Translations under genes and position numbers: made by a program
Notes under the pieces: model-generated
What the model was told of the DNA's origin: nothing
Databases searched by the model: none
What the model saw: only the letters and a program-made list of their open reading frames with translations
In this document: positions 1 through 12,355 of the stretch, piece after piece
Layout of the letters: each line of letters opens with the position of its first letter
Numbering within the stretch: position 1 is the first letter of the stretch
Origin: Dichetophora obliterata
Lineage: Eukaryota; Arthropoda; Insecta; Diptera; Sciomyzidae
Reading direction: 5' to 3'
Assembly: GCA_963920525.1 (NCBI GenBank)
Contig: OY986435.1
Span: 222,185,899 to 222,249,898 of the forward strand
DNA length: 64,000 nucleotides

Positions 1-1440
1 TGCGTAAACCAATTTTCAATTCAACTTTTCTATCAATTCAAGCTCCATACTGGGACATGATGAATGTTCAATGCTCAACGCCTTGTTGCAATGGTTACTG
101 CCTATTTTCATATTTCATGATAATTTTACATCTTAATTTTCTATAAATAAATCTTTTTTCCTAAGATATTAAATTAAACTTTTTAATTCTATTGTTCATT
201 TATATTATTTGAATAAAAAAATTATATAAAACAAAAATTAATAAAATATAGAAAAATATACAGATTTCATTTCGAATTACATTCGGAGTTGAAGAAAAAG
301 CGTAAGGAACTTCGTTCCTGACGGGTCCTCCGACCGCACCATTTTTTTTATTTTATTTAAAAGATAATAAATAATAATTATGAATTTTCAGAAGATTTCT
401 AAATAATGCAAAATATGAGATCTCAAAAATCCAGTTGGTGTGCTATGCATTATCTACTTGTTTACTTTAGCTTGAATATTTTTCAGCCTGGTTTTTTTTT
501 CGTATGAGTGTAAAACGCTCGCAGAACAAATTCTATTTTATTTATCAGTTTAAAGTGTTTAATTTTAGCTATATTTGACCTGAAACTTAATTCTATTTTT
601 AAGATCAGATCATTATCTTTCTTAAAAGCTTATAATAATCTATAAGTCGAATATCTTAAAAAGTTACCAAGTTTTACAATTGTTTTCCTTTTCTTTGTCC
701 AAGGATATCCACTATCCATTAGCTATGTGAAATCGGTCGCTGATACCGAAATCAACACCATTTAAATTCTGTCACGTAGCTTTCGCGATAATATCGAAAA
801 ATTTACTTTTCATTAAATTGGAAATAGTTTCTGACCTTCTACTCTCATAAAAAACAAGCGGCACATCATAATAGAGGAATAACAATTTCCTAAAACAGAT
901 TCTTGTAAAACATTTCAATCAAATCTTTAGTTTTCTGAAATTGTTAAATTTATAGAAATTTAGACTTTATCAGATAAAAAACTATTTTCTTTAACATAAT
1001 TGAGAATATCACAAAAATAATGATCTCGAAAGGATGATCTCGAATCGTTCAGAACGATTTAAGATCATTTAAAATTTTCGACTTGAGGCAGAAATTGCTT
1101 AAAATTCTGTTATTTTTTTAATCAAAGTTTTGACAGATTTGAGAATGGCAGAAAAACCAATGGTTTCATTGAATGGCTTGTATAAAGGAATTATAGAAAA
1201 TTTCAATTCCTTCAATTTAATGCATCGTTTGTACTTATTTTTAAATTCGGCATAAAAACACATTTGACGATATCTCGAAAACAACGAGATTAATCATTTA
1301 AAATTGTGTTGATTTTCGGAGGAAATTAGCATTTTAGAACGCTCCGAAATCGTTTAGGGCCTGTCCAACCGCATGTGCAAGGCACGTGGGCGCGAAAGTA
1401 AATTTTATTTAAAAATACTAAAGTAAAAATACTCTACATG
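1..1440. other. A+T-rich DNA with no recognised gene
   Basis: No open frame here resembles a known protein, and I found no terminal repeats or RNA gene. The stretch is probably intronic or intergenic; if the FAAH2-like gene continues to the left it lies in that gene's first coding intron. Confidence 0.5.
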
Positions 1441-2140
1441 TAACATGTTGAGCTGTGCGAATGGATCGCCCAAAGCCCTAACGCCCAAAAATGGAAAATG
1501 AACGATCGCCCAAATTAAATGTTATGGCGAAGTTCATTTGACACATTTTGGGCAATCGTTCATAATAAACAATCGCCCAAAATTTTTCAAATTAACTATC
1601 GCCCAAAAATTAAAATGAAAATGATTGCCTAACATTGTTTTTTGAGCGATTTTTCATTGTGAACGATTGCCCAAAAGTTATCAGATGAAAAAAATAGGCC
1701 AAAAAACGAAAATGAACGAATGCCCAAAAAGAATTTTCGTAATGAACAATCGCCCAAATTTCCAAAAATGTACCAAGGCCCAAAGCAAAGCAAAGAAATT
1801 AGGTAATCGTGCTTAAGAACGAACGCCAAAAACTTTTGGGCGTTCTTTTTCCCAAACGAAAAAATGTACGAAAGCTCAAATGCAAAATGAACAAAAAAAA
1901 GCAATAAGCTCCATATAAAAAAAATTTTAAGTTAAAATGAAAATATCCCCAAAATGAATGAAATAATCTCCAATAAAAAGTCATTACTGTAATTGTTAAC
2001 GGGACATAGCCCCAAGTGACATAATCCCAAATTCAGAATTTAAAACACGATTTGTGGTTAATGCAAGTTTCCAAAAGGTCAAAAGACCAACATTTTGGTT
2101 TTAGTAATCCCATCGACTTTGTAGTATTATTTATTAAAAG

Positions 2141-2507
2141 CAGAGACCGTACTGAGTATGCATTTTATAATAAGAAGCAAAACATAATAGTTATCTTGTG
2201 ACTTTTTAAATTTTGAGCAAATAATAATTAAAATTTCTGCTTTTTATTTTTTTAAGGCAAAAATAAAAATCAAAATTTGCCCGATATATTTTAAGCTCAA
2301 AATAACCAATAATTCTGAATTTTTATTATTGCTTAAAAAAATAAAAAGCAGAAATAATTACTAATAAAAATTTTAAAAATTAAGAGGAAATCAAGTTCTA
2401 CAATGTAAGAGGATTCTAAAGGTACCTTCAAAACGGTGGTGCGATAATTTTTTCAGAATGCTTTTTTGGTTTAAAAATCTAAAAATAATTATTATTTACA
2501 GTCTCTG
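2141..2507. mobile_element. hAT-like MITE with CAGAGACCGTA ends
   Basis: The left end reads CAGAGACCGTACTG and the right end, reversed, CAGAGACTGTAA. Inside is a long stem (2232-2258 against 2330-2357). The flanking 8-base words attaaaag and attaatta agree only partly, so the duplication is decayed. The ends resemble those of the MITE at 11713-12345 (CAGGGACCGTACGG). Confidence 0.45.
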
Positions 2508-2538
2508 ATTAATTAGTAGTAATCCAATTTTGAGACAT

Positions 2539-2712
2539 GGGATTACAGCCCTCAGTAAATCCAACACCGGATTCGCTGTCTACAGTACTTTTGGATATAA
2601 TTGTGTTTTTAATAGGTGGTCTTCGAGCGCTGCTTAGGGATTACAATCCTCAGTAAATCCATCAACCGACTTCACTGTCTACAGTACTTCTGAATATAAT
2701 TATCTTTTTAAA
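2539..2712 (+). repeat. Direct repeat, two copies of about 75 bases
   Basis: Copies begin at 2539 and 2637. Both open with GGGATTACA followed by CCTCAGTAAATCCA and share CTGTCTACAGTACTT further on. They differ at several bases, so the duplication is not recent. Confidence 0.6.
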
Positions 2713-3663
2713 AGGGAAAACCACAAATTTTTCAGACAAATTCTAAATATAAAAAGAGTTATATCTTAAAAAGTTATGCATAACTTTTTATGTTTGATAC
2801 CTCGTTGAATAGACACTCGCATTGTGACCTTTCTCTTGATACCCATAAAGCTTAGTTTTGTTGAAAAACTGAAAAAACCGCAAGTTTTTTAGGCCGTCTT
2901 TTTCAACTTCTTAGCCAACTGTGAACGGACTGAATTTTTTCAAACTTGGATTTATTAGGCAAAAATCCATATAATTCACAAACAAAATATTAAAAAAGAT
3001 AGTTGTCGCTATTCTTAAAACATTCCTTATTTTTCATCTGCATAATTTATAATAATTTGAAAAATCAGCGTTTCTGTAATAAAATCATAATTTACAAATA
3101 TAGTGCTCATTCCTTACTCATGGGCACAGTTACCGTCAACAAAGATTTTGGGCGATAGTTCATTTGTTTGGCCAACTTTTGGCCAATCGTTTATAATGAA
3201 AAATCGTCCAAGATAACATTTTGGGCAATCGATCATTTTCATTTTTGGATGATAGTTCGTTTAAAAAATTCTGGGCGATTGCTCACTTTGAACGATTGCC
3301 CAAAATGCGTCAAATGAACTATCGCCCAAACGTTTTTTGTGCCATCGTTTATTTTTCATTTTTGGGCGTTCGTCAAAAAAATGTTGTACATTTTCGTTGT
3401 AAAATGCAGTACTGCGGAGTTGGTTGGAATTTTTTGTGCAAAGTAGTCGTAGTCGGAAAACATGCATCAACTCCTACTCCGGCAAAGCAATCCTGAAAAA
3501 TAAACAAAATATTTCGCATAATTTTGTTAAAAACAGTATAAAAGCAGTCATTTTTTTAATTTGGTTCACCCTGTGAAATTATCGACTACACGTTAAAACT
3601 GAAACACGACAGCCATCATGACTGAAATGTCAGTGATAGCTTGAAACCGGAATTTAAACATTA

Positions 3664-3947
3664 GGGGTATTCACGATTCAGTGCACTTGCCTGTGCAGTT
3701 GAGGACTTGAGGACTTGTGCACTTTACAAAAACAAAATGTACGTACGTCAAAAATCTGCACAAGTGCTTTTCTACTATAACCTTCAACTTGAGGACTTGA
3801 GGACTTGAGCAGTTGTGCACTTGTGTGCATTGAAAAATGTTGACAGCTTTGAAATGGTGATGGTGGTGTGTTCACGAAAACTGCACAATTGCACAAGTGC
3901 TCAAGTCCTCAACTGCACAGGCAAGTGCACTGAATCGTGAATACCCC
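3664..3947. mobile_element. Foldback MITE, GGGGTATTCACGAT ends, TA duplication
   Basis: The ends are GGGGTATTCACGATTCAGTG and its exact complement, continuing inward with GCACTTGCCTGTGCAG and repeats of GAGGACTT, so most of the element folds into a hairpin. TA flanks both sides (3662-3663 and 3948-3949). A second member with the same terminal word lies at 59034-59373. Confidence 0.8.
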
Positions 3948-4142
3948 TATTGTATTGTATTAACTGTTAAGAAAATGGCAAAAAAATGTCGATAAAGTCA
4001 GTAGTTTTTGACTATTTTACAATTATATCCGACGGAAAACATTACTTTAGTCAGTGCTCAATTAAAGATGAAGATGAAGAAACAAATTGTGGTGCTACAA
4101 TAAGTAGTTTTTGTGGAATGGAGAAATGATAGAAAATCTAAC

Positions 4143-4319
4143 CAAGAATGATAGAAACAAGATTACGACATCTGCATATTTTACCGCTAGATGACGCAAT
4201 TGGAGTCAACTGTTCCTATTGACCAAAAAGAAATAGCTAATAAGGAAAAACATAGATATGGCAACATTCAATTGGCTCCAGTGACGTCGATGTCGTAATC
4301 TTGTTTCTATCATTCTTGC
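4143..4319. mobile_element. MITE with long inverted ends (CAAGAATGATAGAAACAAGA)
   Basis: The left end CAAGAATGATAGAAACAAGA continues into TTACGACATC and is mirrored exactly at 4289-4318. The flanks carry ATCTAAC before the element (4136-4142) and ATCTAACC after it (4320-4327), which suggests an 8-base hAT-type duplication offset by one or two bases. Confidence 0.65.
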
Positions 4320-4456
4320 ATCTAACCCAGTGGTGCTCATTCTGCAACAAAGACATTTTGCGTCTGCGTTAGAGACCTTGAAGCTTCTTCACTGAGACAA
4401 ATCAGTTGTGTAAGCTTTCTGTTGCACTGTTCTTCGATGTTTTAATTTCTTTTTAA

Positions 4457-5160
4457 GGTACTATTACAGTATGTAGCTATAAAAAAAAACACTTTTTTAA
4501 TTAGTTTTTTTACCTAGTATTATTAATTTTAATGATTCAAATTTTTTACATTATGAAGAATTAAATATTCATGGGGAAATAAAAAAATTTTTTTTTGTCT
4601 TTATAGTTGTTATAATAATACAGGGCGTTGAAGTTAGCGTGTTTAAAAAATTATTGCAATTGGCTTCTTGTCTCCAGCATTTACAAAGCGTCTGAAAGTA
4701 AAAAATCAAAGTGCATTCTTAAGTTAAGGGTTGTAGTTGAGCACTCAACATAAGCAAAAAAAAATAAATAAAATTAAAAAAATTCATGTTTTGAAAGGAA
4801 AATGTACGAAAAACCCCCTTTTTTGCCGAAACTTTCATCCATACAAAAAAAATATAAAATAGTTTTGACTTTTTATAGGTCTAGTGCTTAACAGAGTCTA
4901 TAAGGATCACAATAAATCAAGATTCATCGAAATCGATCAAATAGAACTAAAGATATCTTAGAAGCCGATTCGGAAAACCTTGTTTCGAGAAAAACGCGAT
5001 TAAGGGTTCTTGAATATCACACGACATACGAATATTACATATGTTATAACTTTTTTTCTATTTTAAATTTTGTATACGTATTCTCAAGTTTTTAAAGAAC
5101 CCTATTCTAACGAAAGAAAAAAAAATTGATTTTTAATTTTTTACACACTGTAATAGTACC
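4457..5160. mobile_element. Non-autonomous element with TTAA duplication
   Basis: The ends are GGTACTATTACAGTATGTAG and, reversed from the right, GGTACTATTACAGTGTGTAA. TTAA flanks both sides (4453-4456 and 5161-5164), as in piggyBac or Kolobok elements. No open frame of note lies inside. The right-hand TTAA was later used by the next MITE. Confidence 0.65.
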
Positions 5161-5164
5161 TTAA

Positions 5165-5326
5165 GGCTGTGTGCGAATTAATGTAAATGTGACCTAAATA
5201 AAATTGTGTCGATAAGGCAGTGCTTCCTAAATAATTTAGGAAATTCTCGAGCTACCCAAATTAGTAAGAACTGCCTTATCGACACTATCTAGTTTAGGTC
5301 GCATTTAGATCAATTCGCACACAGCC
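5165..5326. mobile_element. Harbinger-like MITE, 162 bases, TAA duplication
   Basis: The ends are GGCTGTGTGCGAATT and its exact complement, with further mirrored blocks (GTCGATAAGGCAGT). TAA is repeated at 5162-5164 and 5327-5329, the three-base duplication typical of PIF/Harbinger elements. It sits in the duplicated site of the previous element, so it is the younger of the two. Confidence 0.75.
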
Positions 5327-5329
5327 TAA

Positions 5330-6001
5330 ATAAACGATTTGTTACTTGTCAACATATGATTCGTTGGACACTGATTTATACATAAATAAAAAAAAATTTA
5401 AAGGTTTATGTTTGTAGGGCAAAAAATAATATATAAAAACACGGTTTTTTTACTGTTTTACTTCCGTCCGAATAATTTGACCATTCCAAGCTTTGATCGA
5501 CTGTTACATTTTCAATTATCACCTTTTTTAAATAACTTCAAGGACAAATAAAGAATAATATAAAAAACACCGTTCCGACGAAACAATTTAACCGTTTCAT
5601 TCTTTGATCAACTGTAACTTTTTGATTCTCAACATTTTTAAATACTTTAAAGGACAAGGTTTATTGCTTTTTTAAGAGCTTTTTTTTTCCTATAACATAT
5701 TTTTTTCATTTTTGGGGGTAGAAGTCTGTGCAACTGAAATAACTTTTCGAATTTGATGTTTTAGGTCTATGGCACCTAAAAACAATTGTGGGGCTCATCA
5801 ATACCTTTTTAACGATGTATTGCATTTGATGATCGGACTCAAGAGAGCAAAGTAATGATGAAAAACCCGTTTTGGCAGTTAATACCTAAAAAAATTTTTT
5901 ATGTCCACGTAACTCTCTCGAGGTAAGCTTTCATATGAGGGGCGGACTTTTGAAACTTTTTTTATGGGGACCGACCCGTTCTAATGTACATATCGTCATA
6001 A
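5330..6001. other. No recognised gene
   Basis: A+T-rich sequence with poly-A and poly-T runs. I see no coding similarity and no terminal repeat. Confidence 0.4.
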
Positions 6002-7901
6002 GGGCCATTTTGTTCACAAAGGGCATAAATATGATTTAATTCGGGGATAACTATCTCTAGGTTAATTTTATACCAAGCGTATAAATCGGGAGATAAAAAA
6101 GTGGTTTTGTTCACATTTTATCCCAGCTTTATGCTTAGAGCATAAATTCGCTCTCAGTTTATATCGATTTCCATTGGAATGTTAGAGTGTTGCTCATTAA
6201 TTAAAAAATGTGTGGGGATTTTTGGTTTATTTTTGCGAATTTGAGGGTTAGAGTGAACACTAGGTAAAAATGGATCGCTGATTTTGCATCTGATGTCAGA
6301 ATTTCTAACATTTTAACATTTCTAACATTTTTCTACACAGGGCTGCCAACTAAACATTTTTTTAAGAATTTTAAACATGAAGAAACAGTATTGGGGGTTA
6401 CTTCTTCCGAATCTGTTGTCAGAATTTCAAAACTCGAAAATTTTTCTACACGTAGGGGTGCCACCTAAAAATGTTTTATTTTAAGAATTTTAAACATGAG
6501 GAAAGAGTATTGGGGTCGCTAAGTTCGAATCTGCAGTCAAAAATTTAAAATTCAAGATGGTGGATAGGGTTGCCACCTTAAATTTTTGTATTTTTATGAA
6601 TTCGGGGCTGGCAAAAAAAAAATGGTACACCAAAAATGGGTCGCTGAATATGAATCCATGGTCAGAATTTCAAAATTATAAAGTTTTGAAATAATAGGGT
6701 TGCCACCTAATAATAAGTATTTTTAAGAATTTTAAACATTATTTAACGGTGTTAAGGAGTCACTGATTTCGAATCTGAAGTCTGAATTTTAAAATTTTAA
6801 ATGGTGGATAGGGTTGCCACCTTAATTTTTTGTATTTTTATGAATTCGGGGCTGGCAAAAAAATGGGTTGCCAAAAATGGGTCGCTGAGTCCGAATCCGT
6901 GGTCAGAATTTAAAAATGATAAAATTTTATAATAATGGGGCTGCCACCTAATAATATGTATTTTCAAAAGTAAAAGCAACCCTATTATTTCAAAACTTTA
7001 TAATTTTTAAATTCTGACCATGGATTCATATTCAGCGATCCATTTTTGGTGTACCATTTTTTTTTGCCAGCCCCGAATTCATAAAAATGCAAAAAACTTA
7101 GGTGGCAACCCTATCCACCATTTTGAATTTTAAAATTCTGACTTCAGATTCGAAATCAGTGACTCCCTAATACTGTTAAATAATGTTTAAAATTCTTAAA
7201 ATGACTTATTATTAGGTGGCAACCCTATTATTTCAAAACTTTATAATTTTGAAATTCTGGCCACGGATTCGGATTCAGCGACCCATTTTTGGTTTACCAT
7301 TTTTTTTTTGGCAGCCCCGAATTCGTAAAAATGTAGAATATTAAGGTGGCAACCCTATCCACCATCTTGAATTTAAAAATTTTGAGTTCAGATTTGAAAT
7401 CAGTAACCTCCCAATACTGTTCCCTCATGTTTAAAATTCTTAAAATAAAACATTTTTAGGTGGCAGCCCTATGTGTAGAAAAATTTTCGAATTTTGAAAT
7501 TCTGACAACGGATTCGGATTCAGCGACCCATTTTTACCCTTTAGTTCGCGCCAGCCCCGAATTCGTAAAAATAAAAAATTAATCCAAATTTTAAAATTCT
7601 GACACCAGATTCGAAATCAGTAACCCCCAATACTGTTTCCCTATGTTTAAAAATCTGTATTTTCAATATTTTGACACCAAGTAAATAAAAAATATTAAAA
7701 TGAGAGTGATGAGAGCGAATTAAAAATCTTAACTCACCAATTTTCACGAGTTAAATATTTCTGGGGTTAAGCTATTTCGCCACCATTTTTATCTCCAGCT
7801 TGAAGAGTTAAATGCTTAACTCACTGTGAACAAATGAAAAACTGGAAAAATCATGGAATTAACTCGGGGATAAATTTATCTCTCTGTGAACAAAATGGCC
7901 C
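6002..7901. mobile_element. Foldback element (1.9 kb) with GGGCCATTTTGTTCACA ends
   Basis: The ends are GGGCCATTTTGTTCACA and its complement, flanked by TAA on both sides (5999-6001 and 7902-7904). The inner part is a palindrome centred near 6970. Its arms are built from units that repeat the phrase GGTTGCCACCTAATAATATG, with GGGTCGCTGAATCCGAATCC and GAATTCGGGGCTGGC. The same inner units build the two palindromes at 48700-50210 and 50420-51665, in different flanking DNA. I see no transposase. Confidence 0.65.
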
Positions 7902-7911
7902 TAAGAGATTA

Positions 7912-8132
7912 AAAAAGCCGTAAGTTACAAAAAATTCAAGATCGACTTTTTGATTGATTATGATGCGCCTTATCAAAATACGTGTGTCGCAAAATTTTAC
8001 ACTTCTACAACTAAAAACGAAGTTTTTATTAAGAAAGTTCCCAGAGCTCTAAGTGTAAACGCAACTTATAATTTAGAAAGTATTTTGCTTCTCTTACAAT
8101 TTTTTAATTTAAACTTACGGCTTTTTTGATTT
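7912..8132. repeat. Small inverted repeat (AAAAAAGCCGTAAGTT)
   Basis: AAAAAAGCCGTAAGTT near 7912 is mirrored by AACTTACGGCTTTTTT near 8132. The unit is MITE-like, but I could not define a duplication. Confidence 0.4.
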
Positions 8133-8204
8133 AACATAAGGATATATAAAAAATTTTCACTGTCTAGGGGGGGAAAGTGCCCCCTAAATTTTGTCAAGAT
8201 CTAA

Positions 8205-8890
8205 TAGATAGATAGATAGATATTAATTTATTTAAAAATTCTTTGTTATGTACAATTCAAAACTGAATAAGTAACTGACAATGTGAGTGTCAGGATGGCA
8301 ATACTATTACAAACTTCACTATATATTTTTATAATATCCGAAATTGCATATATATATATTTCATTTTTGTTAATTACTAAGAAAAATGTATTCGAAATTT
8401 TTGGTATTTCAGCAGAAATTTCATATACATTTATATTTATTTAATTTTTGTTAATGTCTAAGAGAAATATATTCAAAATTCATTAAAAATCAAACACCTA
8501 TATTTTATTGAAGTTTCCAAAAAACTCAACAATGATTCATAGTTCTTACCATTTAAAAGATCTTTAACTTCTGACTCGGTGAGCTTCTCTTGGCCTAAAA
8601 GTTTTTTTTCGAGTTTTTCTGTAAATTGGACATATACCAGTAAAATGAAAAGTATTTTCTGCCACGTCCAAATTATACAAAGAGCAGATACCAGTAGTGT
8701 TTGGATTAAACGCTTTAGCATTAAGGTTCAAAAGACCACACCTGGCCTTCAATAGAAGTAAACTTTGCCTTGAACTGAAAGTACTGATAATGCTTTGAGA
8801 TAAAGAATGAAAGAGGAAGGGATACATATCATGAAAAATACCATTTTCAGCACGAACAAGAAAATCTTGTTTTTCAGCAAATTTCAAGTT
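8205..8890 (-). pseudogene. 3' end of a 5'-truncated LINE, broken
   Basis: Read on the minus strand, two frames give the typical C-terminus of a Jockey/LOA/I-type LINE polymerase. First comes a Cys/His segment (RCGLLNLN, then C-SLYN, HFTGICPIYR; about 8640-8740). Then, after a frameshift near 8600, comes a LTESEVKDLLNG tail ending with Tyr-Arg. The 3' end is a (TATC)n run on this strand, visible as (TAGA)n at 8205-8226, as LINE tails often are. Reverse transcriptase and endonuclease are missing, so the copy was 5'-truncated on insertion. The exact clade cannot be told from so short a piece. Confidence 0.65.
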
Positions 8891-9229
8891 TTTCTAAAAT
8901 AAATGTATGAATTTTTTTTATTCCAAATGAATTGGATAAGTCAACTGTCTGGAGTCTTTCACATAAATCATGCCACTCCTTTGCCTATCACAGTTTGTTT
9001 TCTATTGTGTCCTACTTGGCAAGTGTGAATGGAAGCCTCTTTTGATGCAGATTAGATACCTTGAGCAAATAATTCGAAATCTAATAGAAAACACGTCAAC
9101 CTCCCATACAAAAAGACTCATGGCCGTAGCCAAAAGTCTTTTCAAAACTTTAACAGAAAAGTTTTCAGAATTCAATTTAAGAAAAGAAGCTCTCAACAGA
9201 AAAGATTGAAGTAAAATTTAGGCGCCATT

Positions 9230-9870
9230 TTGTGTTGTTTACATGCAAGGCTGATTACTAAAGTTTAACGCACTTAGCAAAAACTAGTACTAGTGGCTAG
9301 TGACTATTTTTGCACTACGGGATGTAATAAATGGTCTAAGGCTCGTGCAACAGAAAAAGCTTTGAAGAAACATGACTTAAGCAGTATACATCTTTCTGCT
9401 ATGGTTGCGTGGAAAGAACATTGTTTAAGTATTGAAAATAATTTAGAAATTTCGAGCCTTCATAATAACACTGTCCTTGAAAAGCGACAATATTATGTCA
9501 AAGGGATTGTTTCTACAATTTTTTTCTGGCTAAGAATAAGTTGCCTTTTCGAGGAAATGGGTTTTTTTGAGGAAGACAATTAAGAGTTTTTTTAACGTTT
9601 AAAGACATGATCGAAAAGCACAAAAACTTAAAGATATGTCAAGATGGTATGCCTACCAATGCTGTCTATACATCGTTGGAAATGCAAAATAAAATCATAA
9701 ATATTATTGCAAATTGTCTCCGAGAAATAAGTGCTAATGAGCAAAATCATATTTAGCATTGATTGCAGATACGACAGATAGAAGTGAGAACGAAATATTT
9801 TTGATTGCAATTCTGTACATTGTTCGTTACTTTGCTTCAAAACCAACTTTGGTTCAAAACTTTGTGAACC
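9230..9870 (+). pseudogene. hAT transposase, N-terminal part (TTF zinc finger, DUF4371 start)
   Basis: The frame running through 9293-9583 carries the TTF/ZMYM signature: GCNKWSKARATEKALKKH, then a spaced SIHLSAMVAWKEH. Such domains open the hAT-derived ZMYM1 and 52-kDa repressor families. After a stop at 9581-9583 the reading continues in another frame (KHKNLKICQDGMPTN). After a further shift near 9754 it reads LIADTTDRSENE, matching the ADETTD motif at the start of the DUF4371 catalytic region, which holds the first catalytic acid. The gene is broken by at least two frame changes and by the LINE inserted about 9870. It continues at 15921. Confidence 0.65.
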
Positions 9871-10189
9871 AACCTGGCAGTCCAAAGTCATTCCTAGACC
9901 CTCTACTACCACCAAGAGTCAAATTAACGTTAAATTCTTGTGCAGACACTGAAAGTAGACACGCCCTTTCTCGCCTTAGAGAGAACAGTGTATTAACTAA
10001 CGTTCGTACGTATCTCGCCAACATGCACAAAGCCCCTGATTCAACATGCATTGAAGGCAAGACTAAAACTAATCTTAAAGTTTTAATTCAGCAAGAAGGT
10101 CTACCTACCGACGTTACTAACTTGCTTAACTTATTTATTCGTTTTCACTCGGCGTGATGATCGATCAAGTCAAGGTGGATCTTGATACC

Positions 10190-11712
10190 TATGGTGCTCA
10201 CGTCAGGACTAAACATATCTCCCTTATTCAAAAATCGCGTAAAGACCAACAACAATATTATCGTCCCTAACTCCCATTTCTTAAATATATTTTACCATAA
10301 CTGTGGCGGCATGAGATGCAAATTAAATAAACTTTATGTTGACGCCAAATCATGTCACTTCAATGTTCAGGTATTCACTGAGACATGGCTAAATGATTCC
10401 TTCAGTAATTAAGAAATTCTTGACAGTAATGGGACTGTCTTCAGAAACGATCGGGATTACTCCTCTACTGGTCTTTCTATAGGAGGTGGCGTTCTCATAG
10501 CAACTCACAATTCTCTTTCAAGTGAGCTAATAGATACGCATACCCATAAACTTTTTGTTCACCTGATAATTAAAGTTTGTTCAGGAAATAGTCTTTTTAT
10601 GTACATAGCTGTCGTTTACATTCCTCCCGGCTCAAGTGAAACAACATACAACGAGCTATGTGAAACACTGTCCTCCTTTATATTCACTCTTAAAGAGGAA
10701 GATAAGGTTGTTATTCTTGGTGACTTCAACCGTCCAAATATCCCTTTTGTCGTTGATGAAAATGACAAGTATCTTCTTAATGTTAACCTTTCTAATGCCA
10801 AAGATTTCTCATTATTTAGTACCTTTTATGGCAACGATCTGCAACAAGTGTCTTCTGAACAAAATAAAAATTAGAAGGTTAGTCCATGCACTGAAGCAGA
10901 AAATTTATTTACTAACACTGTTCACCATACAGCTTTAACAGTTGCTTTCTCTGCTAACAACATTACTTTTACCCAGTCTTATAATAACTCTATTGCATAC
11001 GATTACCTCAACTCCGATTGCGAAAGTATTAAATGTTATCTAAATGCTCTAAACTGGAATAATATTCTATCCAACATAGTTTTCTCAAGATATAGTCTCA
11101 AGATTTTATCAGCACATTTTTACTGCTATCAAAAATTATGTGCCAAAAATAAAGAAAAATAATAGGCTTTCGGAGCCATGGCTAGACAAAAATCTCAGAT
11201 TTTTGAGAAACCAAAGAAACAAAATTTACAAACTTCTCAAAACCACCAATAATGTAAGCGATGAACTGAAGCTAAGATATGACGAGCTATCTAAAGAGTT
11301 CTCTATCAAGTCAGAAGAAGCGTACAACCTTACTAACCTTATCGGCAAGAAAATTGTCCAAGAGCCACAAAAATTTTTGACTTCGTTAACATGAAGCGAA
11401 AATCTAGCGGCTATCCATCTTCTATGTTTAAAGGTGATGTCAATTCCTCCAACCCTCATGAAATCAGCAACTTATATGCAGACTATTTTAAAGAAGTTTT
11501 CTGTGTTTTCACAAGTAATACTTATAGTTTCCCTCCCTTTTCAGGAATTTGCCCTATAATTAATCATATCCAACTAAAGTGTGATTATGCGTTATGATTA
11601 TGTGACGATGCGATTAAAGAAATTGATACAAATAAAGGACCCGGCCCAGACTTGTTACCCCCGCACTTACTAGTCCGATGTTTAGACACACTTATCATGC
11701 CTTTATATATAA
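10190..11712 (+). pseudogene. LINE ORF2, endonuclease and linker part
   Basis: The frame from about 10270 encodes an AP-type endonuclease: NIFYHNCGGMRCKLNKLY at the start, FTETWL near 10375, a YIPPGSSETTYNEL strand at 10618 and the catalytic GDFN motif (VVILGDFNRPNI) near 10715. A linker follows at 11140-11394 with the usual SEPWLDKNLRFLRNQRNKIY pattern. The region just before the polymerase reads KGPGPDLLPPHLL near 11635. Stop codons at 10410 and 10872 and several frame changes break it. The reading stops where the MITE enters at 11713 and resumes at 14072. Family: Jockey/CR1 superfamily; clade not determined. Confidence 0.7.
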
Positions 11713-12345
11713 CAGGGACCGTACGGTTATGGTTTTTATCAAAAAATTCAGATATTAACAGTTATTATTTAACTTTTATTTTTTCCGACAAAAATACTAG
11801 TTATTTAATGCATTTTATTTTTTCGGGCAAAAATAACTGTTACTTTTGACTTTTATTTTTTTGGTCAAAAATAACAGTTATTCTGTGCATTTTTTTTCTG
11901 TCAGAAATATCAGGCAATTTTAATTTTTTTAAAGGCCACTTTAACGGCAAAAAAAAGTTTTATGCAATTTTTATCGTCTCATCAACGCGCACATTTTGAG
12001 CTATAAAACTTTTTAGTTCTAAAGTTTTTTATTCGTCCTTTGAAAAAATACAAATTGCCTGATATTTTTGACCGAAAAAATAAAAGGCACAAAATAACTG
12101 TTATTTTTTACCTACAAAATAAAAGTCAAAAGTAACAGTTATTTTTGCCTGAAAAAATAAAAGGCAAAAAATAACAGTTAATTTTAATTTTTATAGTAAC
12201 AGCCAAACATTTAAAAGGCATTTAATATACGCAAAGCTGCTGCCATTACAATAATAATGGTATATTTAAAAAAGTCCTCCGGCCACTTTTTCGTTATGCC
12301 TTTTTCATCTGAAAATTGTAAAATAACAGTTATTTTCGGTCCCTG
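11713..12345. mobile_element. hAT MITE with perfect ATATATAA duplication
   Basis: The ends CAGGGACCG and CGGTCCCTG are exact inverted copies, flanked by ATATATAA at 11705-11712 and 12346-12353. The interior is a chain of AAAATAACAGTTATTTTT phrases in both orientations. No open frame encodes a transposase. It lies inside the LINE, so it is younger than the LINE. Confidence 0.85.
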
Positions 12346-12355
12346 ATATATAATA

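Larger units (their letters stand above)
1441..3400. repeat. Element with motif-laden inverted arms (GGGCGAT-n-GTTCATT)
   Basis: Both ends (about 1465-1840 and 3140-3380) are packed with direct and inverted copies of a short motif close to TTGGGCGATCGTTCATTTT, with the complementary phrase AATGAACGATCGCCCAA. The innermost shared terminal phrase is AACGCCCAAAAATG near 1480 and its complement near 3363. The middle holds a small hAT-like MITE (2141-2507) and a direct repeat (2539-2712). The layout matches the arms of the MULE at 55166-57775 but with a different motif. I could not find a clean target-site duplication, so the limits are approximate. Confidence 0.5.

Noticed and set aside
301..345. 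Possible small RNA gene (GGAACTTCGTTCC hairpin)
   Set aside because: The hairpin is only five or six pairs, and there is no promoter, conserved box or tRNA arm pattern.
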